Notes under the pieces: model-generated
Told to the model about the DNA's origin: nothing
Databases searched by the model: none
Seen by the model: the letters and a program-made list of their open reading frames with translations, nothing else
Position numbers and translations under genes: made by a program
Assembly: GCA_016290875.1 (NCBI GenBank)
Contig: JAEEVL010000012.1
Coordinates: 20,526-84,525 of the forward strand
Direction: 5' to 3'
Source: Ruminococcus sp.
Lineage (GTDB): Bacteria > Bacillota > Clostridia > Oscillospirales > Ruminococcaceae
DNA length: 64,000 bases
Shown: one piece after another, positions 17,541-25,518 of the stretch
How the letters are laid out: the number at the start of each line of letters is the position of its first letter
Position numbering within the stretch: the stretch's first letter is position 1

Positions 17541-18554
17541 TTGAAGAGCAACGACGTAAAAAAGACTGCATTTTTAGTAAACGCTGTTATTCTCACTCTC
17601 GTCTTCGGACTTATGGGCTTCTTTATCATGTGCGATGCTGATTTCCTGACATATTTCAGCATTCCCACAGCAGCAGTATATGTTTTCGGTTTCTTCCTAA
17701 TAAGCAGGGACAAGCTTGACATCTATGTGTGGATGGTCTACTTCTGGCTAACACTCTATATGGGCGTCACGACGCTCTTTCTCGGCTACGGATACGGCTT
17801 CCACCTGTACTGCTTTTCAATGATACCGGTAATGTTCGTTACAGAGTATCTCTCTTACAAGCTGCACAGGCGCAGCATGAAAGCGATGACGGTAAGCTAT
17901 ATCATAGCAGCGTCATACATACTCTGTACCGGCTATGTGGCATATTTCGGCCCATTGTATGAAAGAGACCAGAAGTATGCAGCGTTTTTCTGGATATTCA
18001 ACGCCCTGATAGTTTTCAGTTTTCTGATATACTACACCAACTATATGATAAAGGCAGTAATACTCTCCGAAGAAAAGCTTATCGAAGCCGCTCATATCGA
18101 CCGGCTCACAGGTCTGTACAACAGACACTATATGCTCGACAGGCTGAATTCCCTGCCTGCTGACGAAAAGCAAAGTCTCATAGCTATGGCTGACATTGAT
18201 AACTTCAAGCATATCAATGACACCTACGGCCATAACGGCGGAGATGAAGTGCTGAAAATAATCGCTCAGAAACTCCGCTCTGAGTGCAAAGGCTGCGAAA
18301 CAGCGAGATGGGGCGGTGAAGAGTTCCTGATACTTTCAGAAGAACCGCTCCCGGACGGAAAAGCTATGCTCGAATCTCTCCGCAGGAGCGTGGAAAGCGA
18401 GACAGTAAGCTTTGAGGGAGAGGAAATAACAGTCACCATAACGATAGGCATGGCTGTAAGAGATATTGACCAGGAAGTAGAAAAATGGATACAATCCGCC
18501 GACAACAAACTGTATTTCGGCAAAAACAGCGGAAAGAACAGAGTCATAGACTAA
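17541..18554 (+). CDS. Membrane diguanylate cyclase (6TM-GGDEF)
   Basis: The start is a TTG, fixed by a very strong ribosome site (AAAGGAGGGAG) six bases before it and by the downstream signal-anchor sequence. The 337-residue protein has about six membrane helices (residues 10-175) and a GGDEF domain (about 185-337) opening DRLTGLYNRHYMLDRL. The catalytic motif is WGGEEF and metal or substrate residues DIDNFKHINDTYGHNGGDE are intact, so it should make cyclic di-GMP. No RxxD inhibitory site is apparent. The membrane part may sense a hydrophobic or envelope signal. It is oriented away from the large GGDEF-EAL gene, the two forming a divergent pair. Confidence 0.92.
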   Translation: MKSNDVKKTAFLVNAVILTLVFGLMGFFIMCDADFLTYFSIPTAAVYVFGFFLISRDKLDIYVWMVYFWLTLYMGVTTLFLGYGYGFHLYCFSMIPVMFVTEYLSYKLHRRSMKAMTVSYIIAASYILCTGYVAYFGPLYERDQKYAAFFWIFNALIVFSFLIYYTNYMIKAVILSEEKLIEAAHIDRLTGLYNRHYMLDRLNSLPADEKQSLIAMADIDNFKHINDTYGHNGGDEVLKIIAQKLRSECKGCETARWGGEEFLILSEEPLPDGKAMLESLRRSVESETVSFEGEEITVTITIGMAVRDIDQEVEKWIQSADNKLYFGKNSGKNRVID

Positions 18555-18577
18555 ATGATACAAGAAGGAGTGAACGG

Positions 18578-18613
18578 ATGATGCTGCGAGATAGCTCCTC
18601 GGTGCAGTTTTAA
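18578..18613 (+). CDS. Possible 11-residue leader peptide (MMLRDSSSVQF)
   Basis: An ATG at 18578 has AAGGAG eight bases upstream and is followed by ten sense codons and a TAA. It lies between the diguanylate cyclase and the methyltransferase, and its last codons form the 5' strands of the two competing stems described at 18598-18665. A short translated frame that overlaps switchable RNA is the layout of leader-peptide attenuators such as those in front of erm genes. There is no homology to lean on. A possible promoter (TTGACC at 18466, 18-base gap, TACAAT at 18490) lies within the end of the cyclase gene. Confidence 0.35.
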   Translation: MMLRDSSSVQF

Positions 18614-18665
18614 AACCTGATAACAGAACGCACCGAGTATACTGATGTTATCAGTTGACTGCACC
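18598..18665 (+). promoter_or_regulatory. Mutually exclusive stem-loops in the methyltransferase leader
   Basis: CTCGGTGC (18598-18605) pairs perfectly with GCACCGAG (18630-18637). Overlapping it, GGTGCAGT (18601-18608) pairs with ACTGCACC (18658-18665), and nested inside that CTGATAACA (18617-18625) pairs with TGTTATCAG (18646-18654). A third option is ACTGAT-GTT-ATCAGT (18641-18655). The first and second arrangements cannot coexist as simple stems. When the second is open, CCTTTA (18664-18669) is free to pair with TAAAGG (18692-18697), which covers the ribosome site of the methyltransferase. This is the geometry of an attenuator or riboswitch; no known riboswitch class is recognised. Confidence 0.5.
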
Positions 18666-18707
18666 TTTAATTCCGAATAAATAACCAATAATAAAGGAGT
18701 AGTTATT

Positions 18708-19472
18708 ATGAACACAGAAGAATTAAGAAAAATATGGGAAAACGAAGAGAAAAAGGCAAGAATAAACGGATGGGATTTCAGTTATATCGAAGGACGTTTC
18801 AGCTCCGGCGATGATAAACTCCCGTGGGATATGACCGATGTTATAAACAGATATCGCCGCAGCACCGACAGACTGCTTGACATAGACACAGGCGGCGGCG
18901 AGTTCCTGCTAAGTCTTGGTCACCCGTACAGTCTTACAAGCGCTACCGAGGGTTATCCGCCGAATGTTGAGCTCTGCCGTAAAAAATTAGGCGGTCTCGG
19001 TATTGATTTCAGAGCTATGACAGACTATTCTGCTATGCCGTTCCCGGACGCTTCGTTTGATATCGTCACAGATCGGCACGGAAGCTACGATATCAGCGAA
19101 ATATTCCGCGTTCTCAGACCGGGCGGTGTTTTCATCACACAGCAGGTCGGTCAGGACAACGACCGCGAGCTTGTTGAAAAGCTGCTTCGGGAAGTTCCTT
19201 GTCCTTATCCTGGACATGATCTGAAAAAACTGGAGCGCGAACTGAAGAATTCAGGGTTTTCGCTGCTTGAAAGTGACGAAATTCACCGCAGAATAAGCTT
19301 TTACGACACAGGAGCTTTAGTGTGGTTCGCAAGGATAATCGAATGGGAATTCATCGGATTTTCAGTAGAAAAATGTTTTGAGCAGCTGCTGGCAGCCGAA
19401 AAGGAAATACAACAGACCGGTTCAGTTAACGGCAGGATACACAGATTCTACGCCGCTGCCCGCAAACCGTAA
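18708..19472 (+). CDS. Class I SAM-dependent methyltransferase
   Basis: The 254-residue protein starts after AAAGGAG. It has the Rossmann methyltransferase core: motif I LLDIDTGGGEFLLSLG (about 58-73, the usual VLDxGxGxG with Asp for Val), an acidic ribose-binding residue in TSATEGYPPNV, a motif II/III region MPFPDASFDIVTDRHGSYDI, and IFRVLRPGGVFITQQVG (about 131-147). The substrate is unknown. The HGSYD segment in place of NPPY argues against a nucleic-acid N6-adenine methylase. The leader upstream hints at antibiotic- or metabolite-responsive control. It is monocistronic with a terminator right after. Confidence 0.85.
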   Translation: MNTEELRKIWENEEKKARINGWDFSYIEGRFSSGDDKLPWDMTDVINRYRRSTDRLLDIDTGGGEFLLSLGHPYSLTSATEGYPPNVELCRKKLGGLGIDFRAMTDYSAMPFPDASFDIVTDRHGSYDISEIFRVLRPGGVFITQQVGQDNDRELVEKLLREVPCPYPGHDLKKLERELKNSGFSLLESDEIHRRISFYDTGALVWFARIIEWEFIGFSVEKCFEQLLAAEKEIQQTGSVNGRIHRFYAAARKP

Positions 19473-19490
19473 AAACTATACAAACACCAT

Positions 19491-19517
19491 CCCCCGGGCA
19501 TACGCCCGGGGATTTTT
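19491..19517 (+). terminator. Terminator after the methyltransferase
   Basis: A GC-rich stem (CCCCGGGC / GCCCGGGG) with a four-base loop, ending in ATTTTTAT. Confidence 0.9.
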
Positions 19518-19619
19518 ATGTTTACACACTCTAACAGCGTTCATCTCTGCCATTGACAGAGCGCTGACTTTGTGATAAAATTAATATATCAATTAATGAC
19601 CGTGACAGGAGCTGTTACT

Positions 19620-20345
19620 ATGCAAAAATCTACAAAGATAAAAATACCGATATTCATTGTCTGCTTCGTTCTCATGTTCCTGAGCGTTATCGCAGGCTAT
19701 TCATACAGTACATTCCGCGTTCCGCAGCTGACCGACAAACAGCTTGAAAACAGGAACATCGACAAAGCCGACAAACTAATGATAGTTGCCCACCCAGACG
19801 ACGACGTCCTCTGGGGCGGTGCTCACCTGATGGAAGGCGGATACTTCGTGGTAGTAGTCACAAATGCCAACAACGCCGTCCGTAAGCAGGAATACGACAA
19901 AATGCTCGAGAAGAGCGGCAACAACGGCATTATCCTCAGCTACCCGGACAAGTCTTACGGCAAAAAGGACAGCTGGAAGCACAACAAGGACGGCATAAAG
20001 AAAGACCTCGAAAAGATAATCAATTACAAGCACTGGGATCTCATCGTAACCCACAACCCCGAAGGCGAGTATGGTCATATCCACCACAAAATGACAAACG
20101 GCTTTGTTACTGACATCTACAAAGCAAACAAGGAGAAGCTCGATACCAGCCTTTATTACTTCGGAAAATACTATCCCAAGACAAAGATAGGTGACGTTGA
20201 CTCCTCTATCCCATATATTTCCGATGAACAGCTTAAATACAAGGAAGACCTCCTTACAGTTTATAAATCGCAGTCAAAGACGATAGATATGTTCTCACAT
20301 ATGAATCGTCACGAAGAATGGGTTCTCTGTGAGGACTGGAAATAA
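19620..20345 (+). CDS. Membrane-anchored PIG-L/LmbE-family deacetylase
   Basis: I start at the ATG at 19620 (241 residues) because AGGAG lies eight bases before it; an in-frame ATG at 19572 has no site. One membrane anchor (about 7-29) is followed by an extracellular PIG-L domain with MIVAHPDDDVLWGG (about 55-68, zinc-binding AHPDDD) and a second metal motif EYGHIHHK (about 150-157). PIG-L enzymes remove acetyl groups from N-acetylglucosamine conjugates. Signal-anchor topology suggests it acts on a cell-surface glycan. It is flanked by terminators on both sides and is a single-gene unit. Confidence 0.9.
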   Translation: MQKSTKIKIPIFIVCFVLMFLSVIAGYSYSTFRVPQLTDKQLENRNIDKADKLMIVAHPDDDVLWGGAHLMEGGYFVVVVTNANNAVRKQEYDKMLEKSGNNGIILSYPDKSYGKKDSWKHNKDGIKKDLEKIINYKHWDLIVTHNPEGEYGHIHHKMTNGFVTDIYKANKEKLDTSLYYFGKYYPKTKIGDVDSSIPYISDEQLKYKEDLLTVYKSQSKTIDMFSHMNRHEEWVLCEDWK

Positions 20346-20357
20346 CCGCAAAAATAA

Positions 20358-20396
20358 AACCTCAGAACAGTTAATCTGCTCTGAGGTTATTTTTAT
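20358..20396. terminator. Bidirectional terminator between converging genes
   Basis: A 13-base stem with one mismatch (AACCTCAGAACAG / CTGCTCTGAGGTT) flanked by ATTTTTATT on the forward side and by T residues on the reverse side. Confidence 0.85.
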
Positions 20397-22564
20397 TCAT
20401 ACTGTTTTGATACTTTAAGCTGTCCGGAGCTTATCTTCTCCTTCATCTCATTATAAGGCACAGGCTTGCTGAAATAATAGCCCTGTACTTTATGGCAGCC
20501 TATCTCAACAAGGAACTCAAACTGTTCCTTTGTCTCGACACCCTCTGTAAGCGAGGTCATTCCAAGTCTCTGAGTGAGATCAACGATGTTCTCAAGTATG
20601 GTTTTGGTCTTTTCGTTGTTTCCGAAGCCGTTAAGGAACTTCATATCAATCTTCAGAACATCGAACTGATAGTCCTTGAGGACATTGAGCGACGAGTAGC
20701 CGCTTCCGAAATCATCGAGCCATATACTGTAACCAGCATTTCTGAGACGCTTCATAGCGTTATGAAGGAAATTCTGCTGCTCTGTAAGAGCACTCTCAGT
20801 TATCTCGACATCAAGATAGTTCTTAGGAACGTTGTATTTCTCAGCCATCTTTGTAAGAATGCCGACTATATCGCAGAGCTCAAAGTCAAGGCGCGAGAAA
20901 TTGAGTGATACAGGTACAAAAGGCTCGTTATTGTCACGGGCATGGCGATAGTCGCTGCACACAAGTTCTATCATACACTGGTCGAGCTTGTGTATCTGAC
21001 GGTATTCCTCGAGGACAGCGATAAACGTTCCGGGAGAAATAAGTCCGTACTTTGGATCCTGCCACCTTGCAAGAGCTTCAAAACCTATAACCGAGCTGTC
21101 CAATGTTGATATGACAGGCTGGTAGAAGACTTTGATATAGCCGTCCTGTATTGCATTGTCGATGTTATTGACGATGTACTGCCTGAGAGTAAAGCGTTTC
21201 TCAAGATCTTCATCGTAAAGACAGTACGCAACATCGTAGTGCTTCTTTATGCTGTTGCAAGCAAAACGCGCTCTGTCACAGGCAAGGCTTATATCGTCAT
21301 TTTTCATAGGCTTGTAGGCGCCGCATTTAAGCGTCAGCTGCACTTCACCCTGAAGATCCTTTATGTATTCGGAAAGCTGACTTATCGTCTCCAAAGAGCC
21401 TTCCTCCCTGGTGAGGACTACAAAATGGTCATCGGAGTATCTTGCAGTTAAGGAGTTGCTGAACAGCTCACTGAGATGCTTTGCAAACTTTATCAGAAGG
21501 TCGTTGCCCTCATAGAAGCCGTACTTATCGTTATATGACTTGAAGTTCTCTATGTCAAAGAAAAGTATTACGGCGCTGTCGGTATCAGTTGTGACATAAT
21601 TGAGGAGCTTCTCGCCCTCTGTACGGAAATACACCATATTGTGTATACCTGTCATTTCGTCCTCGACTGATATACGTGTAAGGTGAGCGTTCATCTTTTC
21701 GAGATTCTCGTCCTTCTGCGCCTGTGAGAGCGTCTTGTTGTAGTTCGCTATACAGAACAGCATAGTCGAGAGCCACATAGTGAAACCGTTTATCTTTATG
21801 CCGTCACCGAGACCGGGCTTGACGTTCGTAAAGTCCACAACGCCCTTGAACTTGCCTACTGTGCTGAGGTCTATCATCTGACTTATGCGGTAATAGAATA
21901 TCAGGTAAGACGATGTGAGGACAAAGAAGCCCCACACGGGCTTCCACACAAGCAGGCAGACAACGAACAGTTCCATAGTTAGGAACGCAAGCATCTGTTC
22001 GCCCTTTTCATAGCCGTTTACAGATATGTATATGCCGAAGTTGATACATACAAAGGAGAATACATACATAACTCCGAGACTGTAACGCTTGCGTTCCTTG
22101 CCGTTTGCAAGGAGTATGAACGAATATACTATCATCGCTATGGCAGATGATAGAAGTATCACATAGTTTATGAGTTCCGGTGACTTTTTGCCGCTTCCCG
22201 GAAAATCAACAAGCATCTTTACCTCAAACACCGCGACAGCCGCACACATTGCTATGACCGCTGTCGCAAGCCATCGCTGCTTCCGCATATTGAACAGCGC
22301 TCTGAGTGCAAACAGCAGCATAAGTATGCCGGAACCAAGAAGCAGGAAGTAGTTCGAGAAATACTTCTCCGTAAGTACCCAAACCTGACTTTGAAGATGT
22401 TTCTGATATATCAGCTTTATCATACGCAGTATCATCCACGTTTCAAGAACGATAACCACAACTGACATATATATACTCGCACGCATATTTGTCGCGTAGA
22501 AATAATCCCTCACATATTTTGTCTGCTTTTCCACTCCAAGGTATCTCTTGATACTATTCTTCAC
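20393..22564 (-). CDS. Membrane GGDEF*-EAL cyclic-di-GMP phosphodiesterase
   Basis: Two in-frame GTG starts exist at 22573 and 22564. I prefer 22564 because AGAGGTG then sits at the right distance; the first would lie inside that site. The 723-residue protein has about eight hydrophobic segments (residues 30-290), a GGDEF fold whose active site is degenerate (RYSDDHF), and an EAL domain (about 460-715) with all expected residues: GFEALARW, SLNFSRLDF, DVEITES, LDDFGSGYSS, LKIDMKF, LTEGVET, VQGYYFSKP. It should hydrolyse cyclic di-GMP, with the dead GGDEF perhaps sensing GTP. It opposes the nearby cyclase at 17541. Confidence 0.9.
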   Translation of the reverse strand: MKNSIKRYLGVEKQTKYVRDYFYATNMRASIYMSVVVIVLETWMILRMIKLIYQKHLQSQVWVLTEKYFSNYFLLLGSGILMLLFALRALFNMRKQRWLATAVIAMCAAVAVFEVKMLVDFPGSGKKSPELINYVILLSSAIAMIVYSFILLANGKERKRYSLGVMYVFSFVCINFGIYISVNGYEKGEQMLAFLTMELFVVCLLVWKPVWGFFVLTSSYLIFYYRISQMIDLSTVGKFKGVVDFTNVKPGLGDGIKINGFTMWLSTMLFCIANYNKTLSQAQKDENLEKMNAHLTRISVEDEMTGIHNMVYFRTEGEKLLNYVTTDTDSAVILFFDIENFKSYNDKYGFYEGNDLLIKFAKHLSELFSNSLTARYSDDHFVVLTREEGSLETISQLSEYIKDLQGEVQLTLKCGAYKPMKNDDISLACDRARFACNSIKKHYDVAYCLYDEDLEKRFTLRQYIVNNIDNAIQDGYIKVFYQPVISTLDSSVIGFEALARWQDPKYGLISPGTFIAVLEEYRQIHKLDQCMIELVCSDYRHARDNNEPFVPVSLNFSRLDFELCDIVGILTKMAEKYNVPKNYLDVEITESALTEQQNFLHNAMKRLRNAGYSIWLDDFGSGYSSLNVLKDYQFDVLKIDMKFLNGFGNNEKTKTILENIVDLTQRLGMTSLTEGVETKEQFEFLVEIGCHKVQGYYFSKPVPYNEMKEKISSGQLKVSKQYE

Positions 22565-22696
22565 GCCGCTCACCTCTCTTCACAATTCTTTCTCATCCCA
22601 TCACACCATTAATAAACATTAATAGATTTACAATATAATTATAGCAAAATACACTATTTTTGTCAATAATCAATTGTTAATTATGTGTGAACAATG

Positions 22697-22727
22697 CAAA
22701 AGGACGCCCTGCAAAATCGGGCGTCCC
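22697..22727 (-). terminator. Terminator of the TSCPD gene
   Basis: Stem GGACGCCC / GGGCGTCC with TTTTGC following on the reverse strand. Confidence 0.8.
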
Positions 22728-22756
22728 GTTATAACAATCTTAACAGAGATAGTGTA

Positions 22757-23008
22757 TCAGAATTCCTCATAGGCTGCGCGTACAGCAAGGCAGAGCTGAT
22801 CTGCACAGGAAGTAGGACGGCTTCCGCAGGTATTGCCCTTGAGCTTAGCCTCTATCTGCTCAACAGTCCAGCCGTCAACAAGCTTTGCTATTGCTTTGAG
22901 ATTACCGTTGCAGCCTCCGTGAAACTTGATGTTTGTGATAACATCATCCTCTATGTGAAAGCTTATCTGCTTTGCACAGACCATTTCTGTATCATAAGTA
23001 TAATCCAT
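22757..23008 (-). CDS. TSCPD domain protein (TIGR03905-type)
   Basis: The 83-residue protein starts at the ATG at 23008, fixed by AAGGAGGTC upstream; a longer frame to 23044 lacks a site. It matches the small TSCPD proteins: KFHGGCNGNLKAIAKLVDG (about 33-51), EQIEAKLKGNTCG, and CADQLCLAVRAAYEE at the end, with conserved Cys residues in GGCNGN, TCGxxPTSCADQL. The domain is also the C-terminus of some ribonucleotide reductases and may bind metal. Function of the stand-alone form is unknown. It is divergent from spoVM. Confidence 0.85.
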   Translation of the reverse strand: MDYTYDTEMVCAKQISFHIEDDVITNIKFHGGCNGNLKAIAKLVDGWTVEQIEAKLKGNTCGSRPTSCADQLCLAVRAAYEEF

Positions 23009-23106
23009 GATTTTTGACCTCCTTGAATATTCCGGCAGGTTCATACCTGCTTAATCACACAATCTCTCCTGATGAATATAATGTAGTATACAAAGGAGGG
23101 ATACAT

Positions 23107-23193
23107 ATGAAAATCGTAGTGATAAAGAGTCCTAAGCTGATCTCAGGTCTTCTCCGCGTGATATTCCGCATAAAGAAAGAAGACGAAGCCTGA
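23107..23193 (+). CDS. spoVM: SpoVM-like spore morphogenesis micro-protein
   Basis: A 28-residue frame follows AAAGGAGGG by six bases and ends just before a strong terminator, so it is a complete transcription unit. The peptide (MKIVVIKSPKLISGLLRVIF then RIKKEDEA) matches the pattern of Bacillus SpoVM, which is 26 residues with MKFYTIKLPKFLGGIVRAML. Shared features are the MK start, the IK-PK motif with the helix-breaking proline near position 9, the LxGxxR amphipathic helix and a charged C-terminus. SpoVM lies on the positively curved forespore membrane and anchors the SpoIVA coat ATPase. Its presence argues the organism can, or its ancestors could, sporulate. Confidence 0.85.
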   Translation: MKIVVIKSPKLISGLLRVIFRIKKEDEA

Positions 23194-23216
23194 GTCAGGC
23201 AAGCCGCTCTTTCTGC

Positions 23217-23248
23217 AAAAAGCTCCCATAAAGGGAGCTTTTGTTTTT
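23217..23248 (+). terminator. Terminator of spoVM
   Basis: A 10-bp stem (AAAAGCTCCC / GGGAGCTTTT) with a five-base loop followed by GTTTTT. Confidence 0.9.
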
Positions 23249-23250
23249 GG

Positions 23251-23418
23251 TCATATACCGCAGTCTTCGTAATCCTTCCAGCGCTCAAAATCGAGCTTGT
23301 TGCTCCAGCTCTTGTACATTACATATACCACTGAAGCGATCGCGAGAAAGATAGCCGCCAGCAAAGGGAGAGAATCCTTAACAAACCTGCGCGAATCAAC
23401 TGTATTTTTCCGGATCAT
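23251..23418 (-). CDS. Small single-pass membrane protein, unknown
   Basis: A 55-residue reverse-strand frame starts at an ATG with AGGAAAGGAAG upstream. The N-terminus is basic (MIRKNTVDSRRFVKDSL), one membrane helix covers about residues 18-35 (LPLLAAIFLAIASVVYVM), and the short tail ends KDYEDCGI. Its stop abuts the spoVM terminator, which may serve both genes. It lies directly upstream in order from pspA on the same strand but in the opposite position (pspA is upstream of it), so the two may be co-transcribed across a 45-base gap. Function unknown; a PspA partner is possible. Confidence 0.6.
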   Translation of the reverse strand: MIRKNTVDSRRFVKDSLPLLAAIFLAIASVVYVMYKSWSNKLDFERWKDYEDCGI

Positions 23419-23463
23419 AAAAACACTTCCTTTCCTGTACGTTGACGGTAAATCCGTTTATAA

Positions 23464-24153
23464 TTATGCTTCTGTGCTATCAGAAGCTCCGCCGTTCATC
23501 TCAGCCATAAGTCTCTGGAGCTCTGCATCTACCTTAGCGTCAGATTCGAGCTTCTCAAAGGTATCATTAAGGTCGTTATCAACGCCTGCTATCTCAGAGA
23601 AAGCTGCTGCTTCGGCTTCCTTCTGCTCGATCTTCTCTTCCATTCTGTTGAACTTTTCGAGAGATGAGTTGCCGTCAAAACCGCCGGCAGCCTTAGCGAG
23701 TCCCTTCTGAGTATCAGCCATCTGTGAACGTGCAATGAGCATAGCCTGACGGCTCTTAGCCTCTTCAAGCTTGGACTTGAGCACCTCTACCTGATTGCCG
23801 ATAGCCTCGGTCTGATCAGAGATAGACTCATACATCTGCTTGTAGTTTTCTGTATCCTCGTCTGCCTTGACCTTCTTTGCAAGAGCCTGCTTAGCGAGTT
23901 CTTCATTGCCCTGAGAGAGTGCAGCCTTAGCCTTGTTCTCCCAGCTCTGAGACTGCTTCTGAGCCTCGAGGTATCTCTTCTCAGCGAGGTGTTCACTTGC
24001 CTTAGCCTTGCCGTAGTTCTGCGTAGCCTTGGTAAGCTCTGTCTGCATATCGATAATGATCTGCTTGACCATCTTCTCAGGATCTTCAGCCCTGTCGATA
24101 AGGTCGTTGACATTTGACTTGAGCAGATCGCTTAATCTACGAAATATTCCCAT
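23464..24153 (-). CDS. pspA: PspA/IM30-family membrane-stress protein
   Basis: The start at 24153 is fixed by AAGGAGG; the longer frame to 24267 lacks one. The 229-residue protein is almost entirely coiled coil. It starts MGIFRRLSDLLKSNVNDLID, the amphipathic N-terminal helix of the family, then AEDPEKMVKQIIIDMQTEL (about 22-40), a conserved stretch in PspA and Vipp1. PspA/ESCRT-III-like proteins assemble on damaged inner membrane. It carries the usual length and no truncation. The tail is Glu/Asp-rich. Confidence 0.92.
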   Translation of the reverse strand: MGIFRRLSDLLKSNVNDLIDRAEDPEKMVKQIIIDMQTELTKATQNYGKAKASEHLAEKRYLEAQKQSQSWENKAKAALSQGNEELAKQALAKKVKADEDTENYKQMYESISDQTEAIGNQVEVLKSKLEEAKSRQAMLIARSQMADTQKGLAKAAGGFDGNSSLEKFNRMEEKIEQKEAEAAAFSEIAGVDNDLNDTFEKLESDAKVDAELQRLMAEMNGGASDSTEA

Positions 24154-24314
24154 TTTCAAATCCTCCTTAAGATATGAATATATCATGTGCACCGGGACCT
24201 CCGGTGTTGTTATTATTATAGAATAAAACGGCAAAAAAGTCAAGGAGATACGTGTCGATTTCATCAAATTTTAACAACTGAGACACAATTTGACAACGTC
24301 TATTAACGGGTGTG

Positions 24315-24596
24315 TTACTTTTTGATATCACCGCTGTCACTTTCGAGTTCGTCAATATATCTGCCGAGTTCTTCGAGCGATATTCCCTTAGTGCCGATAG
24401 GCTCATCCTCGTTGTATCTCAGGAGCTTTTCACGCAGATCGAGCACTTTCTTTCTGCGTTCAAACGCTTCTGCATCAATGACTATAAGGTCGGAACAGCC
24501 TTCCTTTACAAGCTTCACAGGCTCGGCTGTCATTTCGCAGAGCTTCACGAACAGATCGTAGTTCTTATAGAAATCATCATATTTGATAGATATCAT
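24315..24596 (-). CDS. Phd/YefM-like small protein without a toxin partner
   Basis: The 93-residue protein starts MISIKYDDFYKNYD and contains EPVKLVKEGCSDLIVIDAEAFERR (about 25-48, shown as EPVKLVKEG then DLIVIDAEAFE), the fold of Phd/YefM antitoxins, in which a promoter-binding N-terminal beta strand and helix precede a disordered toxin-binding tail (here SDSGDIKK). No RelE, Doc or PIN-type toxin lies next to it; the neighbours are ttcA-like and pspA genes. It could be an orphan antitoxin recruited as a regulator. Confidence 0.55.
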   Translation of the reverse strand: MISIKYDDFYKNYDLFVKLCEMTAEPVKLVKEGCSDLIVIDAEAFERRKKVLDLREKLLRYNEDEPIGTKGISLEELGRYIDELESDSGDIKK

Positions 24597-24663
24597 ATTA
24601 TCATTATCCTTCCGGGTAAGCAGTTTGCTTCATATCATAAGGACATATCCGCAAGAGCCGGCA

Positions 24664-25518
24664 TTATTCCTTTGCGTCGGAATTGCGTGTTCCACGCACA
24701 GTTATGCCGTCGGAATAATCGTCAAGGAAATGGTGATGCTCACTGCCGTCACGGTATGAGATAAGCTTGCGGAGATTGACATTCTCAGCACTGCGGAAGA
24801 TATTCATATCCACAGCCGGATTGACGCTCCTCAGCTGCACAAGGAGCTTCTTTATCTCTGCACGTTTGGATTCCTCCTGATTATCCTGACGCACCTCAGT
24901 CATCCTGCAGGCACAACGAATAAACTCCAGCCCGTTGTACTCAGCCCAGTCGATGACTGACTGCTCACGGACGAAATAGAGCGGCCTTATAAGTTCCATA
25001 CCTGCATAATTCTCGCTGTGGAGCTTTGGCAGCATAGTCTGCATCTGCGAACCGTAAAGCATACCCATAAGTATAGTCTCGATGACATCATCAAAGTGAT
25101 GTCCGAGTGCTATCTTATTGCAGCCCATAGCCTTTGCAGTCTTGTACAGCCAGCCGCGGCGAAGCCTTGCACATATAAAGCAGGGATTAGAGTTCTCGTT
25201 CTCCACGGAATCAAAGATACGTGTTTCACGTATCGTCACCGGTATCCCGAGTAATGCTGCATTTTCCTCTATCTTCCTGCGGTTCGCGGGACTGTATCCC
25301 GGATCCATAACGAGAAATCCCACTTCAAAAGGCATCTTGCTGAAGCGTTTCATTCTCAGCATACACTGCGCCATAAGCATGGAATCCTTGCCGCCTGATA
25401 TACAGACAGCTATCCTGTCACCCGGCAGTATAAGCTGGTAATCGCGTACTGCTTTATTGAATCTGGACCAAATCTGCTTGTTGAATCTTCCTGCGATGGA
25501 CTCTTCTATCGGATTCAT
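24664..25518 (-). CDS. TtcA/TilS-type PP-loop tRNA-modifying ATPase
   Basis: The 284-residue protein has the PP-loop motif AVCISGGKDSMLMA (about 38-51), a CFICARLRRGW pair (about 113-123) and a third Cys region (FIRCACRM, about 201-208), matching TtcA-like enzymes that thiolate tRNA cytidine 32 through an Fe-S cluster. Its GHHFDD segment (about 137-142) is the family's second nucleotide motif. TilS is less likely because the CxxC spacing and lack of a C-terminal lysidine domain fit TtcA. The start overlaps the GntR gene stop by four bases (ATGA), an unusual pairing with a regulator. Confidence 0.88.
   Translation of the reverse strand: MNPIEESIAGRFNKQIWSRFNKAVRDYQLILPGDRIAVCISGGKDSMLMAQCMLRMKRFSKMPFEVGFLVMDPGYSPANRRKIEENAALLGIPVTIRETRIFDSVENENSNPCFICARLRRGWLYKTAKAMGCNKIALGHHFDDVIETILMGMLYGSQMQTMLPKLHSENYAGMELIRPLYFVREQSVIDWAEYNGLEFIRCACRMTEVRQDNQEESKRAEIKKLLVQLRSVNPAVDMNIFRSAENVNLRKLISYRDGSEHHHFLDDYSDGITVRGTRNSDAKE

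Noticed and set aside
24315..24596. Complete toxin-antitoxin module
   Set aside because: Only a Phd-like antitoxin candidate is present; no toxin gene is found on either side.
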